Assembly (NCBI GenBank): GCA_016215025.1
Contig: JACRMI010000150.1
Span: 1-64,000 of the forward strand
Source of the DNA: Chloroflexota bacterium
GTDB lineage: Bacteria > Chloroflexota > Anaerolineae > UBA4142
Reading direction: 5' to 3'
Length of the DNA stretch: 64,000 bases
Shown here in pieces: positions 50,300 to 58,999 of the stretch (positions within the stretch are counted from its first letter, which is position 1; the number at the start of each line of letters is the position of its first letter). The position numbers and the translations under genes are program-made. Under the pieces are notes generated by a model. It saw only the letters and a program-made list of their open reading frames with translations. It ran no database searches and was not told the DNA's origin.

Positions 50300-52444
50300 A
50301 TGAAAGTACTTTTGATTTTTCCCCCATTGTGGACACCGGATAGACCCTACTTGAGCATGCCCTCACTCTGCGCCTATTTGAAACGCAAGGGTGTCGATGT
50401 AGTTCAGAAGGATTTCAACATAGAGGCCTATCACCTGCTTCTATCAAAGAATTATCTCCATGGTCTGCGCGAGCGTCTACAGCATCAATTTGATGCCATA
50501 GATTCAAGGGATCGGCTAGCACCCGGAATCGAACAAGAATATTATTGCGATCTGTATAAAGCCAAGTCGAGCATCACCCACATCGCCGAAAAAATCGAGA
50601 ATGCGAAGAGCGTATTTAGAAGCAAGCAACAGTTCTATGATGTTAATGCACTGGCCGGTGCTAGAAATATCGTAGAGCAGGCACAGACGATCATCGCAAC
50701 CGGATGTTTTCCTACAGGTCAAGATTTGATCTGGCCCATTAACATACGGCTCCAGAGGTCTTTAGAGGATATCAAGAGACTCACGCAAAACAGAGTCGCG
50801 AACCCATTTGTAGAACTCTACGAGTCGCACTTGCTTCCGTACATAGTTGAGCAAGCCCCGGACATTATCGGGATTTCGATTGCAGGCGATAGCCAGTTGA
50901 TTCCAGCACTAACCCTATCGCGCTTGATCAAGTCATCTCAGAAGAATGTCCACGTGGTGGTGGGCGGCTATGTGATTACGCTGCTGTCTGATGTGTTGAT
51001 GAAACATGAGGAATTTTTTACTCTCTTCTTTGATAGCGCGGTGCTTTACGAAGGTGAGCGTCCATTACTGAAATTGGTCGAAACCCTTTCGCAGGGTCGC
51101 CCGTTGAACGATGTGCCAAACTTGATGTATCTCGATCAAGGTAAAGTATGCGCCAATGAGGTCTTGCCGCCCGAGCATATCAACTCACTACCCACTCCGT
51201 GTTTCGATGGACTGCCACTTGATTCGTATTTCAGCCCAGAACCCGTTCTGCCGATTCTTTCGTCGCGGGGATGTTACTGGGGCAAGTGCGCTTTCTGCTC
51301 GCATAATGAATCCTACCGATGGCATTATCAGTGTCGGGACGCAAGTCAAGTTGTGGACGACATGCAAGAATTATCTCGGAAGCATGGCGTAGTCCATTTT
51401 GCTTTCTCGGATGAAGCCATAGCCCCAAGTTCAATTAGCAAGTTATCGGATGAGCTTATTGAGCGGGGAATGGACGTTAGGTGCTCTACGAACGTTAGAC
51501 TGGAAAGGCAATTTACACCGGAGCTTTGCAACAAGGTGTTCAAAGCCGGTTTCAAGGTATTCTATTTAGGTCTTGAATCAGGATGCAATCGTGTCCTTAG
51601 TCATATGGAAAAAGGAACTACCAAGGAAATAGCCGCCGAGGTTTGTCGAAACGTTTATAACGCAGGGATTTGGAACCATCTGTTTGTTTTCTTTGGTTTT
51701 CCAACTGAGACCTGGGAGGAAACCCAGGAAACCATCGATTTTCTGCTTTCCAACAAGAATATCATCCACTCTTTCAATATCGCCAGCTTTATTCCCCACA
51801 AAGGGTCAGCGGTAGCCAAGTTCCCCGAGCGGTATGGCATTAGTGACCTTGAAGCTGGTGCAGATACCGACTTTAACCTTACCTATACCTATGCAGTGTC
51901 TTCCGGGCTGACCTTTGGTGAGGCCTTGGAGTTGAGCAATGTCTACCGTGAGAGAATCGCCAGCGTGTATCAGAACAAAGAGGTCTTTAAGCTAAACTAT
52001 GAGGATATGCTTCTGTATCTTTCCCATTTCGAAAAAAGTGATTTTTCCCTGAGATCCCTAGCGGGAGCAAATAACGCAGACACCCTATCGAATAACAAGT
52101 TTACTCGCAATTCAGTACCGAAAATCAAACAAAATGTAGTATTGGACAGTCTTAGGTTTAATGTCTTGGATATTTCGCATAATATTGCGAATAACGAAAA
52201 TGCGACAGTACTTCCTCATCCAACGTATTTGATTTTTGATCCGGTTTCTGGCAAGTCTTCTTTGGTCAGCCCACTCATTATGGAGATGCTGGGCTTGTGT
52301 GATGGCAGAAAAAGTGTACGCAAGATTGCTCATAAACTATCCAAACGCTACGATGCGCCAAGTCCAAGGATAGAAGAAGATTGTATTTCTTTCCTCGAGC
52401 CTCTATCAAGAGAAGGATATATCCTTTCCAAAAAAGGAAAATGA
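50300..52444 (+). CDS. B12-binding-type radical SAM enzyme with C-terminal PqqD-like domain
   Basis: A 714-residue enzyme. Residues 1-250 have the cobalamin-binding outline (KVLLIFPPLWTPDRPYLSMPSLCAYLKRKG; IGISIAGDSQLIPALTLSRLIK) without a certain DxHxxG motif. The radical SAM region opens with SRGCYWGKCAFCSHNES, a C-x4-C-x2-C spacing. The last 80 residues (LVSPLIMEMLGLCDGRKSVRKIAHKLSKRYDAPSPRIEEDCISFLEPLSREGYI) match the winged-helix outline of PqqD-type RiPP recognition elements. ATG 50300 is chosen over TTG 50285. It overlaps the next gene by four bases. A peptide or protein substrate is likely, but no small precursor gene is visible. Confidence 0.72.
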   Translation: MKVLLIFPPLWTPDRPYLSMPSLCAYLKRKGVDVVQKDFNIEAYHLLLSKNYLHGLRERLQHQFDAIDSRDRLAPGIEQEYYCDLYKAKSSITHIAEKIENAKSVFRSKQQFYDVNALAGARNIVEQAQTIIATGCFPTGQDLIWPINIRLQRSLEDIKRLTQNRVANPFVELYESHLLPYIVEQAPDIIGISIAGDSQLIPALTLSRLIKSSQKNVHVVVGGYVITLLSDVLMKHEEFFTLFFDSAVLYEGERPLLKLVETLSQGRPLNDVPNLMYLDQGKVCANEVLPPEHINSLPTPCFDGLPLDSYFSPEPVLPILSSRGCYWGKCAFCSHNESYRWHYQCRDASQVVDDMQELSRKHGVVHFAFSDEAIAPSSISKLSDELIERGMDVRCSTNVRLERQFTPELCNKVFKAGFKVFYLGLESGCNRVLSHMEKGTTKEIAAEVCRNVYNAGIWNHLFVFFGFPTETWEETQETIDFLLSNKNIIHSFNIASFIPHKGSAVAKFPERYGISDLEAGADTDFNLTYTYAVSSGLTFGEALELSNVYRERIASVYQNKEVFKLNYEDMLLYLSHFEKSDFSLRSLAGANNADTLSNNKFTRNSVPKIKQNVVLDSLRFNVLDISHNIANNENATVLPHPTYLIFDPVSGKSSLVSPLIMEMLGLCDGRKSVRKIAHKLSKRYDAPSPRIEEDCISFLEPLSREGYILSKKGK

Positions 52445-52836
52445 ACAGCGGCATGGGCGACAGAAATAGGCTTTATTCACTTTTGCCCCGACGAGCGTTT
52501 ATCGAATGGGTGAGCAAAGGGGCTATAGTGTTTGTTCTCGCTGGGGTCATTCGTTTCATTGGTCCCAAAGATCGTCTCGTCGCACCTGAGGGAGGAGTGT
52601 CCAGAGACCGAATCATACGACCGCCGGGAGCTGTGCCAGAGGAAGAATTCTTATCGCTTTGCATCCGGTGCGACAAATGTATAACTATTTGCCCCTACAA
52701 TATTATTACACCCGTACTCATCACTGAAAGTGTTGTTAGTGTGGGCACTCCAAGACTCACGGGATTTTTTTGTGCGACTTGCCGACGTTGTATTCCAGTG
52801 TGCCCGACAGGTGCCTTGCGAAGGGAGCGGAGTTAG
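52441..52836 (+). CDS. Ferredoxin-like 2x[4Fe-4S] protein (NapG/MauM-like)
   Basis: A 131-residue protein. LPRRAFIEWVSKGAIVFVLAGVI resembles a twin-arginine signal or anchor. Two ferredoxin Cys groups follow, CIRCDKCITICPYNI and CATCRRCIPVCPTGAL. It is much shorter than NapG and has only two clusters. The ATGA overlap with the radical SAM gene and the NapH-like gene 12 nt downstream indicate one operon. It probably passes electrons between the membrane NapH-like protein and an exported acceptor. Confidence 0.75.
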   Translation: MNSGMGDRNRLYSLLPRRAFIEWVSKGAIVFVLAGVIRFIGPKDRLVAPEGGVSRDRIIRPPGAVPEEEFLSLCIRCDKCITICPYNIITPVLITESVVSVGTPRLTGFFCATCRRCIPVCPTGALRRERS

Positions 52837-52848
52837 TCCACCCAGGCG

Positions 52849-53664
52849 ATGATCAAGGAAAAGGTTGTGAGCAAGACAAAGATAATTCGGGTCGTGACGG
52901 TTGCGCTAGTGATTCTGGTGATTGTTTCTGGTGGCGTTGGTAAGCTCAACTATGGAGGTATCTGTTCTCTTGGCACTTGGGACATCTTGATTACGTGTCC
53001 TCTGGGATTTTTGGAGAGGTCATTGGCAGCCAGAGAGTTGTTGCCGCAGTGGCCTTCCGCGGTATTGATCTTGTTCTCTGTCCTTCTATTGGGTCGAGTT
53101 TTTTGCGCCTGGGTCTGCCCCTCGGTTCTTTTGCGACGAGTATTCGGAAACAAAGGAGAATTAACAAAGCAGAACACCAAGGTAAAGGAGTCAATCTGGG
53201 CATCGTATTCGCCATATGCTGTTCTGGGTGGCGTGCTTATTGCATCGTTCATCTTTAGATTCCCAGTCTTTTGTTTCTTTTGTCCAATTGGTCTCTTCTT
53301 TGGAGCATTTTACGCTGTGATGCGACTCTTCTCTCTCGACTCGCCAAGCTTGGAACTGGTACTCTTCCCGACAATGCTCGGGCTTGAACTATGGGTGTTA
53401 AAATCTTGGTGTCGCTCAATTTGTCCCCTGGGGGCCTTGTTGAGCATTGTCGGCAACTTGAATCCCTTTTTCATGCCGGAGGTTAAGAAAAACAAATGCC
53501 TTACTGCGAAAGGCATAAATTGTCAGGCGTGCAAGCGGGTGTGTCCCGAAGGAATTGACTTGGGTAATCTTGACACGGGTTTATCTCCAAACTCGTGTAC
53601 CAAATGCTTAGAGTGCTCCGTGAGATGTCCTGCCAAAGCAATCAAATTTCCGCTGTGGTCTTGA
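52849..53664 (+). CDS. NapH/YccM-like membrane Fe-S protein
   Basis: A 271-residue protein with five hydrophobic segments. Paired membrane-face Cys motifs are CAWVCPSVLLRR, CFFCPIGLFFG and CRSICPLGALLS, as in NapH-type quinol dehydrogenases. Two C-terminal [4Fe-4S] motifs follow, CQACKRVCPEGID and CTKCLECSVRCPAKAI. ATG 52849 lacks a good ribosome binding site, and GTG 52867 with AAGGA upstream is an alternative. With the preceding ferredoxin it would form a quinone-linked electron line, a likely donor or acceptor for the molybdenum enzyme upstream. Confidence 0.8.
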   Translation: MIKEKVVSKTKIIRVVTVALVILVIVSGGVGKLNYGGICSLGTWDILITCPLGFLERSLAARELLPQWPSAVLILFSVLLLGRVFCAWVCPSVLLRRVFGNKGELTKQNTKVKESIWASYSPYAVLGGVLIASFIFRFPVFCFFCPIGLFFGAFYAVMRLFSLDSPSLELVLFPTMLGLELWVLKSWCRSICPLGALLSIVGNLNPFFMPEVKKNKCLTAKGINCQACKRVCPEGIDLGNLDTGLSPNSCTKCLECSVRCPAKAIKFPLWS

Positions 53665-53734
53665 GATCATTCTTTACAAATTGAACGGTTCCATATCTCC
53701 GAGTGATGTAGTCTTCGGGTTTGTTCCCATGATT

Positions 53735-53850
53735 CCATTACCGAACCTCGGATAGAGGGGTCTGCAGTACGCAGATTGTGGGTACAGGCGGAAACGTCTG
53801 TGCCTCCGCGCGTTGGAAAGGAGAATCGCACCTGATCGATTTTGTATAAT
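53735..53850 (+). promoter_or_regulatory. Candidate molybdenum-cofactor (Moco) RNA motif
   Basis: Upstream of the FmdE-like gene stand a small stem TCTGC/GCAGA (53761-53775) and a 7-bp stem ACAGGCG-GAAA-CGTCTGT with a GNRA tetraloop (53784-53801). GCCTCC (53802-53807) and GGAAAGGAG (53815-53823) follow. The order GNRA hairpin, GCCUCC, GGAAAGGAG agrees with my memory of the Moco RNA core. A terminator-like hairpin at 53870-53893 could serve as the expression platform. A TATAAT at 53845-53850 without a -35 is an alternative explanation as a plain promoter. Confidence 0.55.
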
Positions 53851-53869
53851 CGATATCGGGTGTTGATCG

Positions 53870-53893
53870 TGCCAGTCTCCTTTTAGACTGGCA
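53870..53893 (+). terminator. 9-bp hairpin before the FmdE-like gene
   Basis: TGCCAGTCT (53870-53878) and AGACTGGCA (53885-53893) form a stem with loop CCTTTT, followed by a T-rich stretch. It lies between the candidate Moco motif and the ribosome binding site and may be a conditional terminator. Confidence 0.6.
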
Positions 53894-53917
53894 ATTTCAT
53901 TTTCATGGAGGAAAATG

Positions 53918-54544
53918 ATGGATATGCAAGTGTTTTTGAATGAATCGGCGCAACAGCATCACGACCATTTGTGCCCACGTCAGGTGTTGGGCGTTCGAAT
54001 GGGTTTGTATGCATCGGAATTGTTCGGCCTAAAATTACCTCAGACTGACAAGCGATTGTTTGCCTTTGTCGAAACTGACGGTTGTTTAATTGACGGCATT
54101 ACCGCATCGACAGGATGTTCATCCGGGCATCGCACCATGCGAATAATCGACTATGGCAAGACTGCTGCAACTTTTGTCGATACGGTCTCGCGGCGTGCTG
54201 TTCGCATTCTGCCATCCCCTAGCTCGCGGACACGCGCGCTCGAATATGGTTTGGGCGCGCCCGATCGTTGGCATGCGCAATTGATCGCCTATCAAATCAT
54301 GCCGACTGCCGAGTTGTTGACGGCGCAACCAGTTGGACTAACGGTCTCGCTAGATGCGATTATCAGCCGACATGGCTTACGCGTTGTCTGCGAATGCTGT
54401 GGCGAAGACATCATCAACGAACGTCAAGTTCTCAAGGCGGGACAGAGTCTTTGCCAGGCGTGTGCCGGTAACGCCTACTATGGACTCGTCGAAACATCTC
54501 CCTCCATTCTTATGGCATTGCAACATGTTGCTATGGAATCATGA
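53918..54544 (+). CDS. FmdE family protein with C-terminal zinc ribbon
   Basis: A 208-residue protein of the FmdE family, named after formylmethanofuran dehydrogenase subunit E and found with molybdopterin enzymes in many non-methanogens. The N-terminal domain has HHDHLCPRQVLGVRMGLYA and VETDGCLIDGITASTGCSSGHRTMR, with conserved Cys/His residues. The tail CECCGEDI...CQACAG is a zinc ribbon. The start at ATG 53918 is five bases after GGAGGA; ATG 53915 and 53924 are alternatives. It probably helps to handle or insert the molybdenum cofactor for the upstream enzyme. Confidence 0.82.
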   Translation: MDMQVFLNESAQQHHDHLCPRQVLGVRMGLYASELFGLKLPQTDKRLFAFVETDGCLIDGITASTGCSSGHRTMRIIDYGKTAATFVDTVSRRAVRILPSPSSRTRALEYGLGAPDRWHAQLIAYQIMPTAELLTAQPVGLTVSLDAIISRHGLRVVCECCGEDIINERQVLKAGQSLCQACAGNAYYGLVETSPSILMALQHVAMES

Positions 54545-54578
54545 CACGGCTAATGCAAAAGCAGAATCTGCAAAAAAG

Positions 54579-54616
54579 AACCCAGGTTTCTCGTCGAAGA
54601 GACCTGGGTTTCGATT
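54579..54616. terminator. Bidirectional terminator between convergent genes
   Basis: AACCCAGG (54579-54586) and CCTGGGTT (54603-54610) form the lower stem, with TCTC/GAGA extending it. A-rich sequence on the left and T-rich on the right allow it to stop both the FmdE-like gene and the hydrolase gene. Confidence 0.75.
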
Positions 54617-55447
54617 TTACTTGCTCGTGATAAACTCTTCGATCAAGGTGTTGAACTTGTCGGGCTGCTCGACGTGGGGCGCATGTCCCGCACCAGGAAT
54701 AATCTGGATTTGGTTTCGCCACAGCGTCGGCATGGTCAGTGATCGAATGTACGGCGCACTCACGAGTTGCTCACACTCGCCATGAAGTATAGCGAGCGGT
54801 CGAGTCAGATTAGCGACGACTTGAACTTCGTCTTGATAACCATTCGGTTTGATGCTGGCAGCGAGTCCCGCGCGCGCATTTCCATCGGTCCGGAGTATAT
54901 CAGCGATGAAGTGTTGCAAGTCGATGGAAGCATTCGGCGCAACAAAAGATTGCGGCGCAAAGAAGGATTGCGCGTACGCCGCCGCTTCTTCTTTCGTCAC
55001 ATCGACTTGAAACCCAATATTCACGGCAGGATTGGGCAAGAAGGCATCTTGCATCGCAGGAGGAAAAGCAAGCGGCGGAGTTCCAAAGATCACAAACCCT
55101 TTGGCTTGCGGCAGCAAGTTGTGTGCCTCCAAGGCAATATGCCCGCCAAGACTCCAGCCAACTAAAATAGCGTCGGGCATGTTGAGTGCTTGTGCGGCGG
55201 CTGCGACAACGGCGGCATAGCCTGGCAAACTGTACTGCGACACATCGCTCGCCCGATCCGAATCGCCGTGCCCCGGCAGATCAAGCGCAACCAATCGATA
55301 CTTGTCGCCCAATGAACTCTCGATTTGGCGTTGATAAGACAACCCCGATGAAGAGTTGCCGTGAATCAATATCACCGCTGGTCCTGTGCCTTTGCTTTCG
55401 TAATACGCTACTTGCTGATGGGGGAGTTGGAGCGTTTTGGTTTTCAT
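54617..55447 (-). CDS. Alpha/beta hydrolase
   Basis: A 276-residue alpha/beta-fold hydrolase. The oxyanion strand is LIHGNSSSGLSY, the nucleophile Ser is in VGWSLGGH, and the catalytic His is in GAGHAPH. The acid appears as Glu in ILHGECEQLV where most relatives have Asp. GAAGGAG lies eight bases before ATG 55447, which is preferred over an ATG at 55477. Substrate unknown; esterase or C-C hydrolase are both possible. Confidence 0.82.
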   Translation of the reverse strand: MKTKTLQLPHQQVAYYESKGTGPAVILIHGNSSSGLSYQRQIESSLGDKYRLVALDLPGHGDSDRASDVSQYSLPGYAAVVAAAAQALNMPDAILVGWSLGGHIALEAHNLLPQAKGFVIFGTPPLAFPPAMQDAFLPNPAVNIGFQVDVTKEEAAAYAQSFFAPQSFVAPNASIDLQHFIADILRTDGNARAGLAASIKPNGYQDEVQVVANLTRPLAILHGECEQLVSAPYIRSLTMPTLWRNQIQIIPGAGHAPHVEQPDKFNTLIEEFITSK

Positions 55448-55521
55448 TGTAGTTTCTCCTTCAAAAATGTAAGGCAAATTTCTAATTTGCCTCGCTTGCG
55501 CTACGGTTTGATTGCTGTGAA

Positions 55522-58083
55522 TTAGGGTGAAATCGAAATTCGTATAGGCAATATGCTATCCTCTCCTGTGGATTGATTTGTTGCGTCGAATGTAGGAAGG
55601 CCGTTCGAATCGTTGAAATGCACAAAAACTTTGTACGAGGTTTCGCTGGTTGCAAGTGCTTTCCAGTACAGAATAATTCTCACATTCTGTTGCTCTTGCG
55701 AAATATCGTAGCCGATCAATTGCGCCACGTCGCCAAAGCGTGCATCGAACAAATTCGATGGCGATGGCGCGCCGAAATAACGCGGGCGACCTTTGACTGT
55801 TACCTTGCCCACTTGTACAAATCGCGATAAAGTGTTGGTCGCCGGATCGATCATGGATACAACAATGCGGTAATCGCCATCCGGTGTGTCGCCGCGCACG
55901 AGAATTGATTGCGGATCGCGTACGATTTCATTCGGCTGCCACTGTTGCGTTGGATAGATGCCATGCGCGGGCGGTGCTTGTGTGTTTGCGAAAACCTTTC
56001 CGCTCATATCTTGAACCTGGATAACACTCATCCAGTTTTCGTCGATGGTGTGTGTCGCTTGCCAGAACAATGTGATAGGCGATGGCTCGCCGGGGCGTAT
56101 GGTCGTGTTTGTTTCATATCCGACCAAGCGAATATCGGTGCCCGCGTCGCTCGTCATTCGATTAGGAATCGCGGCGAGATTAGGTTGGCTTGGTCGAACA
56201 ATATTCACGTTTGCAAGCAGCGCTTCGCTCTTCAATGAGGTGTCGTTCGATTGGTACGCCACGAGTCGCAGATCGTATTTGCCCGGCGGAGTTCCCGTTG
56301 GCACGCTGAAACCGATGCGCTGGCGGTTCGATTCAACATCGCGATCATCTTGCGCCCAGAGATTTCCTTTTGAATCAAAGAGACGAAAGCTGAGTTTGAA
56401 ATCGTCCCGGTGCGGCACATTCCACTCAAACCAAATCGGCACGAGGTCTTGCCCGGCAACAATCGACTTTGTCGATACGCCCCAACTTTTTGCACTTGGC
56501 GACAACGACGTCGATAAAGCGAGTGGATGATCGGACAGCAACGGATCAGACACAGTCGCAAACATTTCTAATCGCGTGGTTCCAAACCAAGTATCAAGCG
56601 TGGTATACGCGCGTGGACGCAGATTCGCGTCGAGCGCATCTTCGACGATGCGTCCCAACGTTTGCAGCGCCGCAATCCAAATGCGCGGATGTTGCGCCAA
56701 ATATGAATCGAGATCGCGCTGCATTTGATCGGGATGATTCGCCCACGTATCACTTGGCGTTTCGACGATAGTGAGCGGCGCACCGTGATAGTACGATTCC
56801 AAGTAGCCGATTTGCCATGGATAGATCGCGAGGAATAAATCGTTTGGTAGCGCGGTTTGTTCCATTTGTTGAATGAGTGGACGATAATCGTCGTTCGGAT
56901 AGCGCGGCACAGTGTAGAAATCGTACAGCGATGCGCCAGAGATGACGCCGATCACGACAACGACGAGTGCGCCCAAAATCGCACGGCGATTCCACAGCGC
57001 CGTGATTCCAATCGCGGTCAAAAGATAAAATGCAGGCGCGGCGAGGAGCAACAAGCGTTCGCCGTGAACTGGGTTGAAGGGATAGACAAGGTTGACGATA
57101 TAGCCGAGCGTGAGTGGGATGACCAGGTAGAAGAGTGTGAGTATGGGCGTGAAGGAGTGTGGGAGTGTGGGAGAGATACGATTTTTAATCGCGATAAGAA
57201 TTCCTATGAGTGCGATTGCAACTAGTACAATGCTTGTCCATACAAGCCAGTCCAGATTCGTGAGGTGACCGATCGAGAAAGCGGAGAGATAGCGCGCGAG
57301 AAACGTGATTGGATCGAGTGGAGGATACGCTTCGTGGGTGACTTTGCTTGTTACATAAAAGTATAATTTTGGACCAGCGTAGATAACCCAGGGCAAGTAC
57401 AGCACGCCAATCGCGATCCATGCGCCGAGCCAATGCATCAGCGAATTTGACCACAACTCGGAGATGGAATGCCAGCGCAGCAATGCCCTATTGTATCGCG
57501 CGATATACCAAACGGCGAATAAAAACTGGAAGGCAATAATGAACGCAGCATAGTATTGCGTATACAACGCGGCAGCCGTCACGCCGATGTAAATCGCCGC
57601 AAGCAAAAAGGTTTGCGGCGTTCCCGATTTCATCGGCAGCAGTTGCGCGAATAAATACGTCGATGCAATTCCGAGTAAGGTCACCAGTCCGTACATGCGG
57701 ACTTCTTGCGAATAGTAAATATGAAACGGCGAGATAGCGAGGAGAAATGCTGCGATCAAAGCCAAGCGTCTATCGGAAAAGAGTTTGTGCGCGAGCGCAT
57801 AGAGCAGGGGGATTGCGGCGACGCCAAAGACGACCGATAGCCAGCGCAACGCAACGGCGTCTTGGCCAAAAATCCCCATCCAGATTTGCATGACGGCGTA
57901 ATAAAACGGCGGATGAATATCAATCGCTGTACGCGCCAGCATGGTTGCAAAATCGCGCGTGGCAAAAAAGACGCTATAGCCCTCGTCCCACCACAGCGGC
58001 TGAAAATCGAGGCGGACGACGCGGAGCGCCAAGCCCAATAAAATAATGAGACCCAGGAAAAGTGGTTGATAGAAACGTTTCAT
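55522..58083 (-). CDS. GT39/ArnT-type membrane glycosyltransferase with beta-sandwich tail
   Basis: An 853-residue GT-C protein. The first loop has LDFQPLWWDEGYSVFFATRD with the acidic pair typical of GT39/PMT-type enzymes, and then IDIHPPFYYAVMQIW; about twelve membrane segments follow to residue 430. The C-terminal 350 residues hold beta-sandwich modules (PHRDDFKLSFRLFDSKGNLWAQ, PPGKYDLRLVAYQ) much like the DUF2723 protein at 10634. I start it at ATG 58083, directly before the first membrane segment, although the frame is open to 58221. It probably glycosylates surface proteins or lipids. Confidence 0.8.
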   Translation of the reverse strand: MKRFYQPLFLGLIILLGLALRVVRLDFQPLWWDEGYSVFFATRDFATMLARTAIDIHPPFYYAVMQIWMGIFGQDAVALRWLSVVFGVAAIPLLYALAHKLFSDRRLALIAAFLLAISPFHIYYSQEVRMYGLVTLLGIASTYLFAQLLPMKSGTPQTFLLAAIYIGVTAAALYTQYYAAFIIAFQFLFAVWYIARYNRALLRWHSISELWSNSLMHWLGAWIAIGVLYLPWVIYAGPKLYFYVTSKVTHEAYPPLDPITFLARYLSAFSIGHLTNLDWLVWTSIVLVAIALIGILIAIKNRISPTLPHSFTPILTLFYLVIPLTLGYIVNLVYPFNPVHGERLLLLAAPAFYLLTAIGITALWNRRAILGALVVVVIGVISGASLYDFYTVPRYPNDDYRPLIQQMEQTALPNDLFLAIYPWQIGYLESYYHGAPLTIVETPSDTWANHPDQMQRDLDSYLAQHPRIWIAALQTLGRIVEDALDANLRPRAYTTLDTWFGTTRLEMFATVSDPLLSDHPLALSTSLSPSAKSWGVSTKSIVAGQDLVPIWFEWNVPHRDDFKLSFRLFDSKGNLWAQDDRDVESNRQRIGFSVPTGTPPGKYDLRLVAYQSNDTSLKSEALLANVNIVRPSQPNLAAIPNRMTSDAGTDIRLVGYETNTTIRPGEPSPITLFWQATHTIDENWMSVIQVQDMSGKVFANTQAPPAHGIYPTQQWQPNEIVRDPQSILVRGDTPDGDYRIVVSMIDPATNTLSRFVQVGKVTVKGRPRYFGAPSPSNLFDARFGDVAQLIGYDISQEQQNVRIILYWKALATSETSYKVFVHFNDSNGLPTFDATNQSTGEDSILPIRISISP

Positions 58084-58101
58084 GCGCGTGGATAAAGAAA
58101 C

Positions 58102-58125
58102 AAGCCGAGCGTTACGCTCGGCTCT
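58102..58125. terminator. Hairpin terminator after the Thr/Pro lipoprotein gene
   Basis: AGCCGAGCG and CGCTCGGCT form a stem with a 3-nt loop (58103-58123). On the minus strand it is followed by TTGTTTCTTT, so it ends the lipoprotein transcript. Confidence 0.75.
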
Positions 58126-58129
58126 TGAA

Positions 58130-58804
58130 TTACTTGACCCAATCGATGTACCAGCGTCCGCCACCGCTTGGAATACTGATTTGTACATCTGTTGAAATAG
58201 GAGTTGTATCATTTTTCCCATTAGTCAAGCGCAGCGTCAATGGTCCGCTTTCACGTGCCGGGGAAATGTCTATCTGATAGTTGTAACTGTTCTTTTCTTC
58301 GAAACAACTTACGCCCCATTCCGGGTTCATCGATTCGGGGCCCCACGAGTCGGTTTGAACCGCGATTCTACCGGACTTGTCTAAAACTACGACGTGAACT
58401 CCGCTGATGTAAACACCTGACCAGATTCGGCCTTTGATCTCATAAACACTCGGTCCAGCGGGGCAGGGGCCCTGTGTAACACTCAGTTCCTGCTTGGGTC
58501 GCCAGGGAAATGATGGCGCAGGCGGAGCAGGTGGTTTGGTCGGTACTTTAACTACGGGAGCAGGTGCTTTCGTCGGCGCAACCGTGCGCGCGGTGGTCGG
58601 CGATGGTTCAGGCGTATCAGTTGGCGCAGGCGTGGCGGTGTCTTCAGGAATCGGTGTAAAGGTAGGTCGCGGCGTAAACGTTGGACGAGGGGTGCGCGTG
58701 GGGGTGGAACTTCCCAAGGCAACTAAATTCCCAGCATCACAGGCAAGCACCGTGAGAACGGCAAGCACCGTGACGAGAAAGAAAAAAAGACGATTGATTC
58801 TCAA
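58130..58804 (-). CDS. Lipoprotein with Thr/Pro-rich stalk, hypothetical
   Basis: A 224-residue lipoprotein: a strongly hydrophobic signal ending in VLAC, a stalk of about 70 residues rich in Thr/Pro (TPTRTPRPTFTP..), and a C-terminal beta domain with two Cys (GPCPAGPSVYEIKGRIWSG ... VSCFEEKN) that may form a disulfide. The TTG start at 58804 has AAGGAG seven bases upstream. The ATG-led extension to 58876 has no ribosome binding site and spoils the signal peptide. Function unknown. Confidence 0.65.
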   Translation of the reverse strand: MRINRLFFFLVTVLAVLTVLACDAGNLVALGSSTPTRTPRPTFTPRPTFTPIPEDTATPAPTDTPEPSPTTARTVAPTKAPAPVVKVPTKPPAPPAPSFPWRPKQELSVTQGPCPAGPSVYEIKGRIWSGVYISGVHVVVLDKSGRIAVQTDSWGPESMNPEWGVSCFEEKNSYNYQIDISPARESGPLTLRLTNGKNDTTPISTDVQISIPSGGGRWYIDWVK

Positions 58805-58882
58805 GGTGGAAACTCCTTTCCGAGGATCGGCAAAGATTATACTATCGACGCAACGACTTGGCAAATTTTTAGACATCGGTCG

Positions 58883-58977
58883 AGACCCTAACGGTTTCTA
58901 TGTTTGCCCCAATTCTCCTTAAGGAAAGATACGTTGTCGGATAAGATGATTGATCGGCACAGAAACCGTTAGGGTCT
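58883..58977. repeat. 17-bp inverted-repeat element (ACCCTAACGGT core)
   Basis: AGACCCTAACGGTTTCT (58883-58899) and AGAAACCGTTAGGGTCT (58961-58977) are perfect inverses around a 61-nt loop. It shares its core and spacing with the element at 16162-16249. It lies between divergent genes. Confidence 0.75.
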
Positions 58978-58999
58978 GGGCTGAACATAGCTGGGCGTA

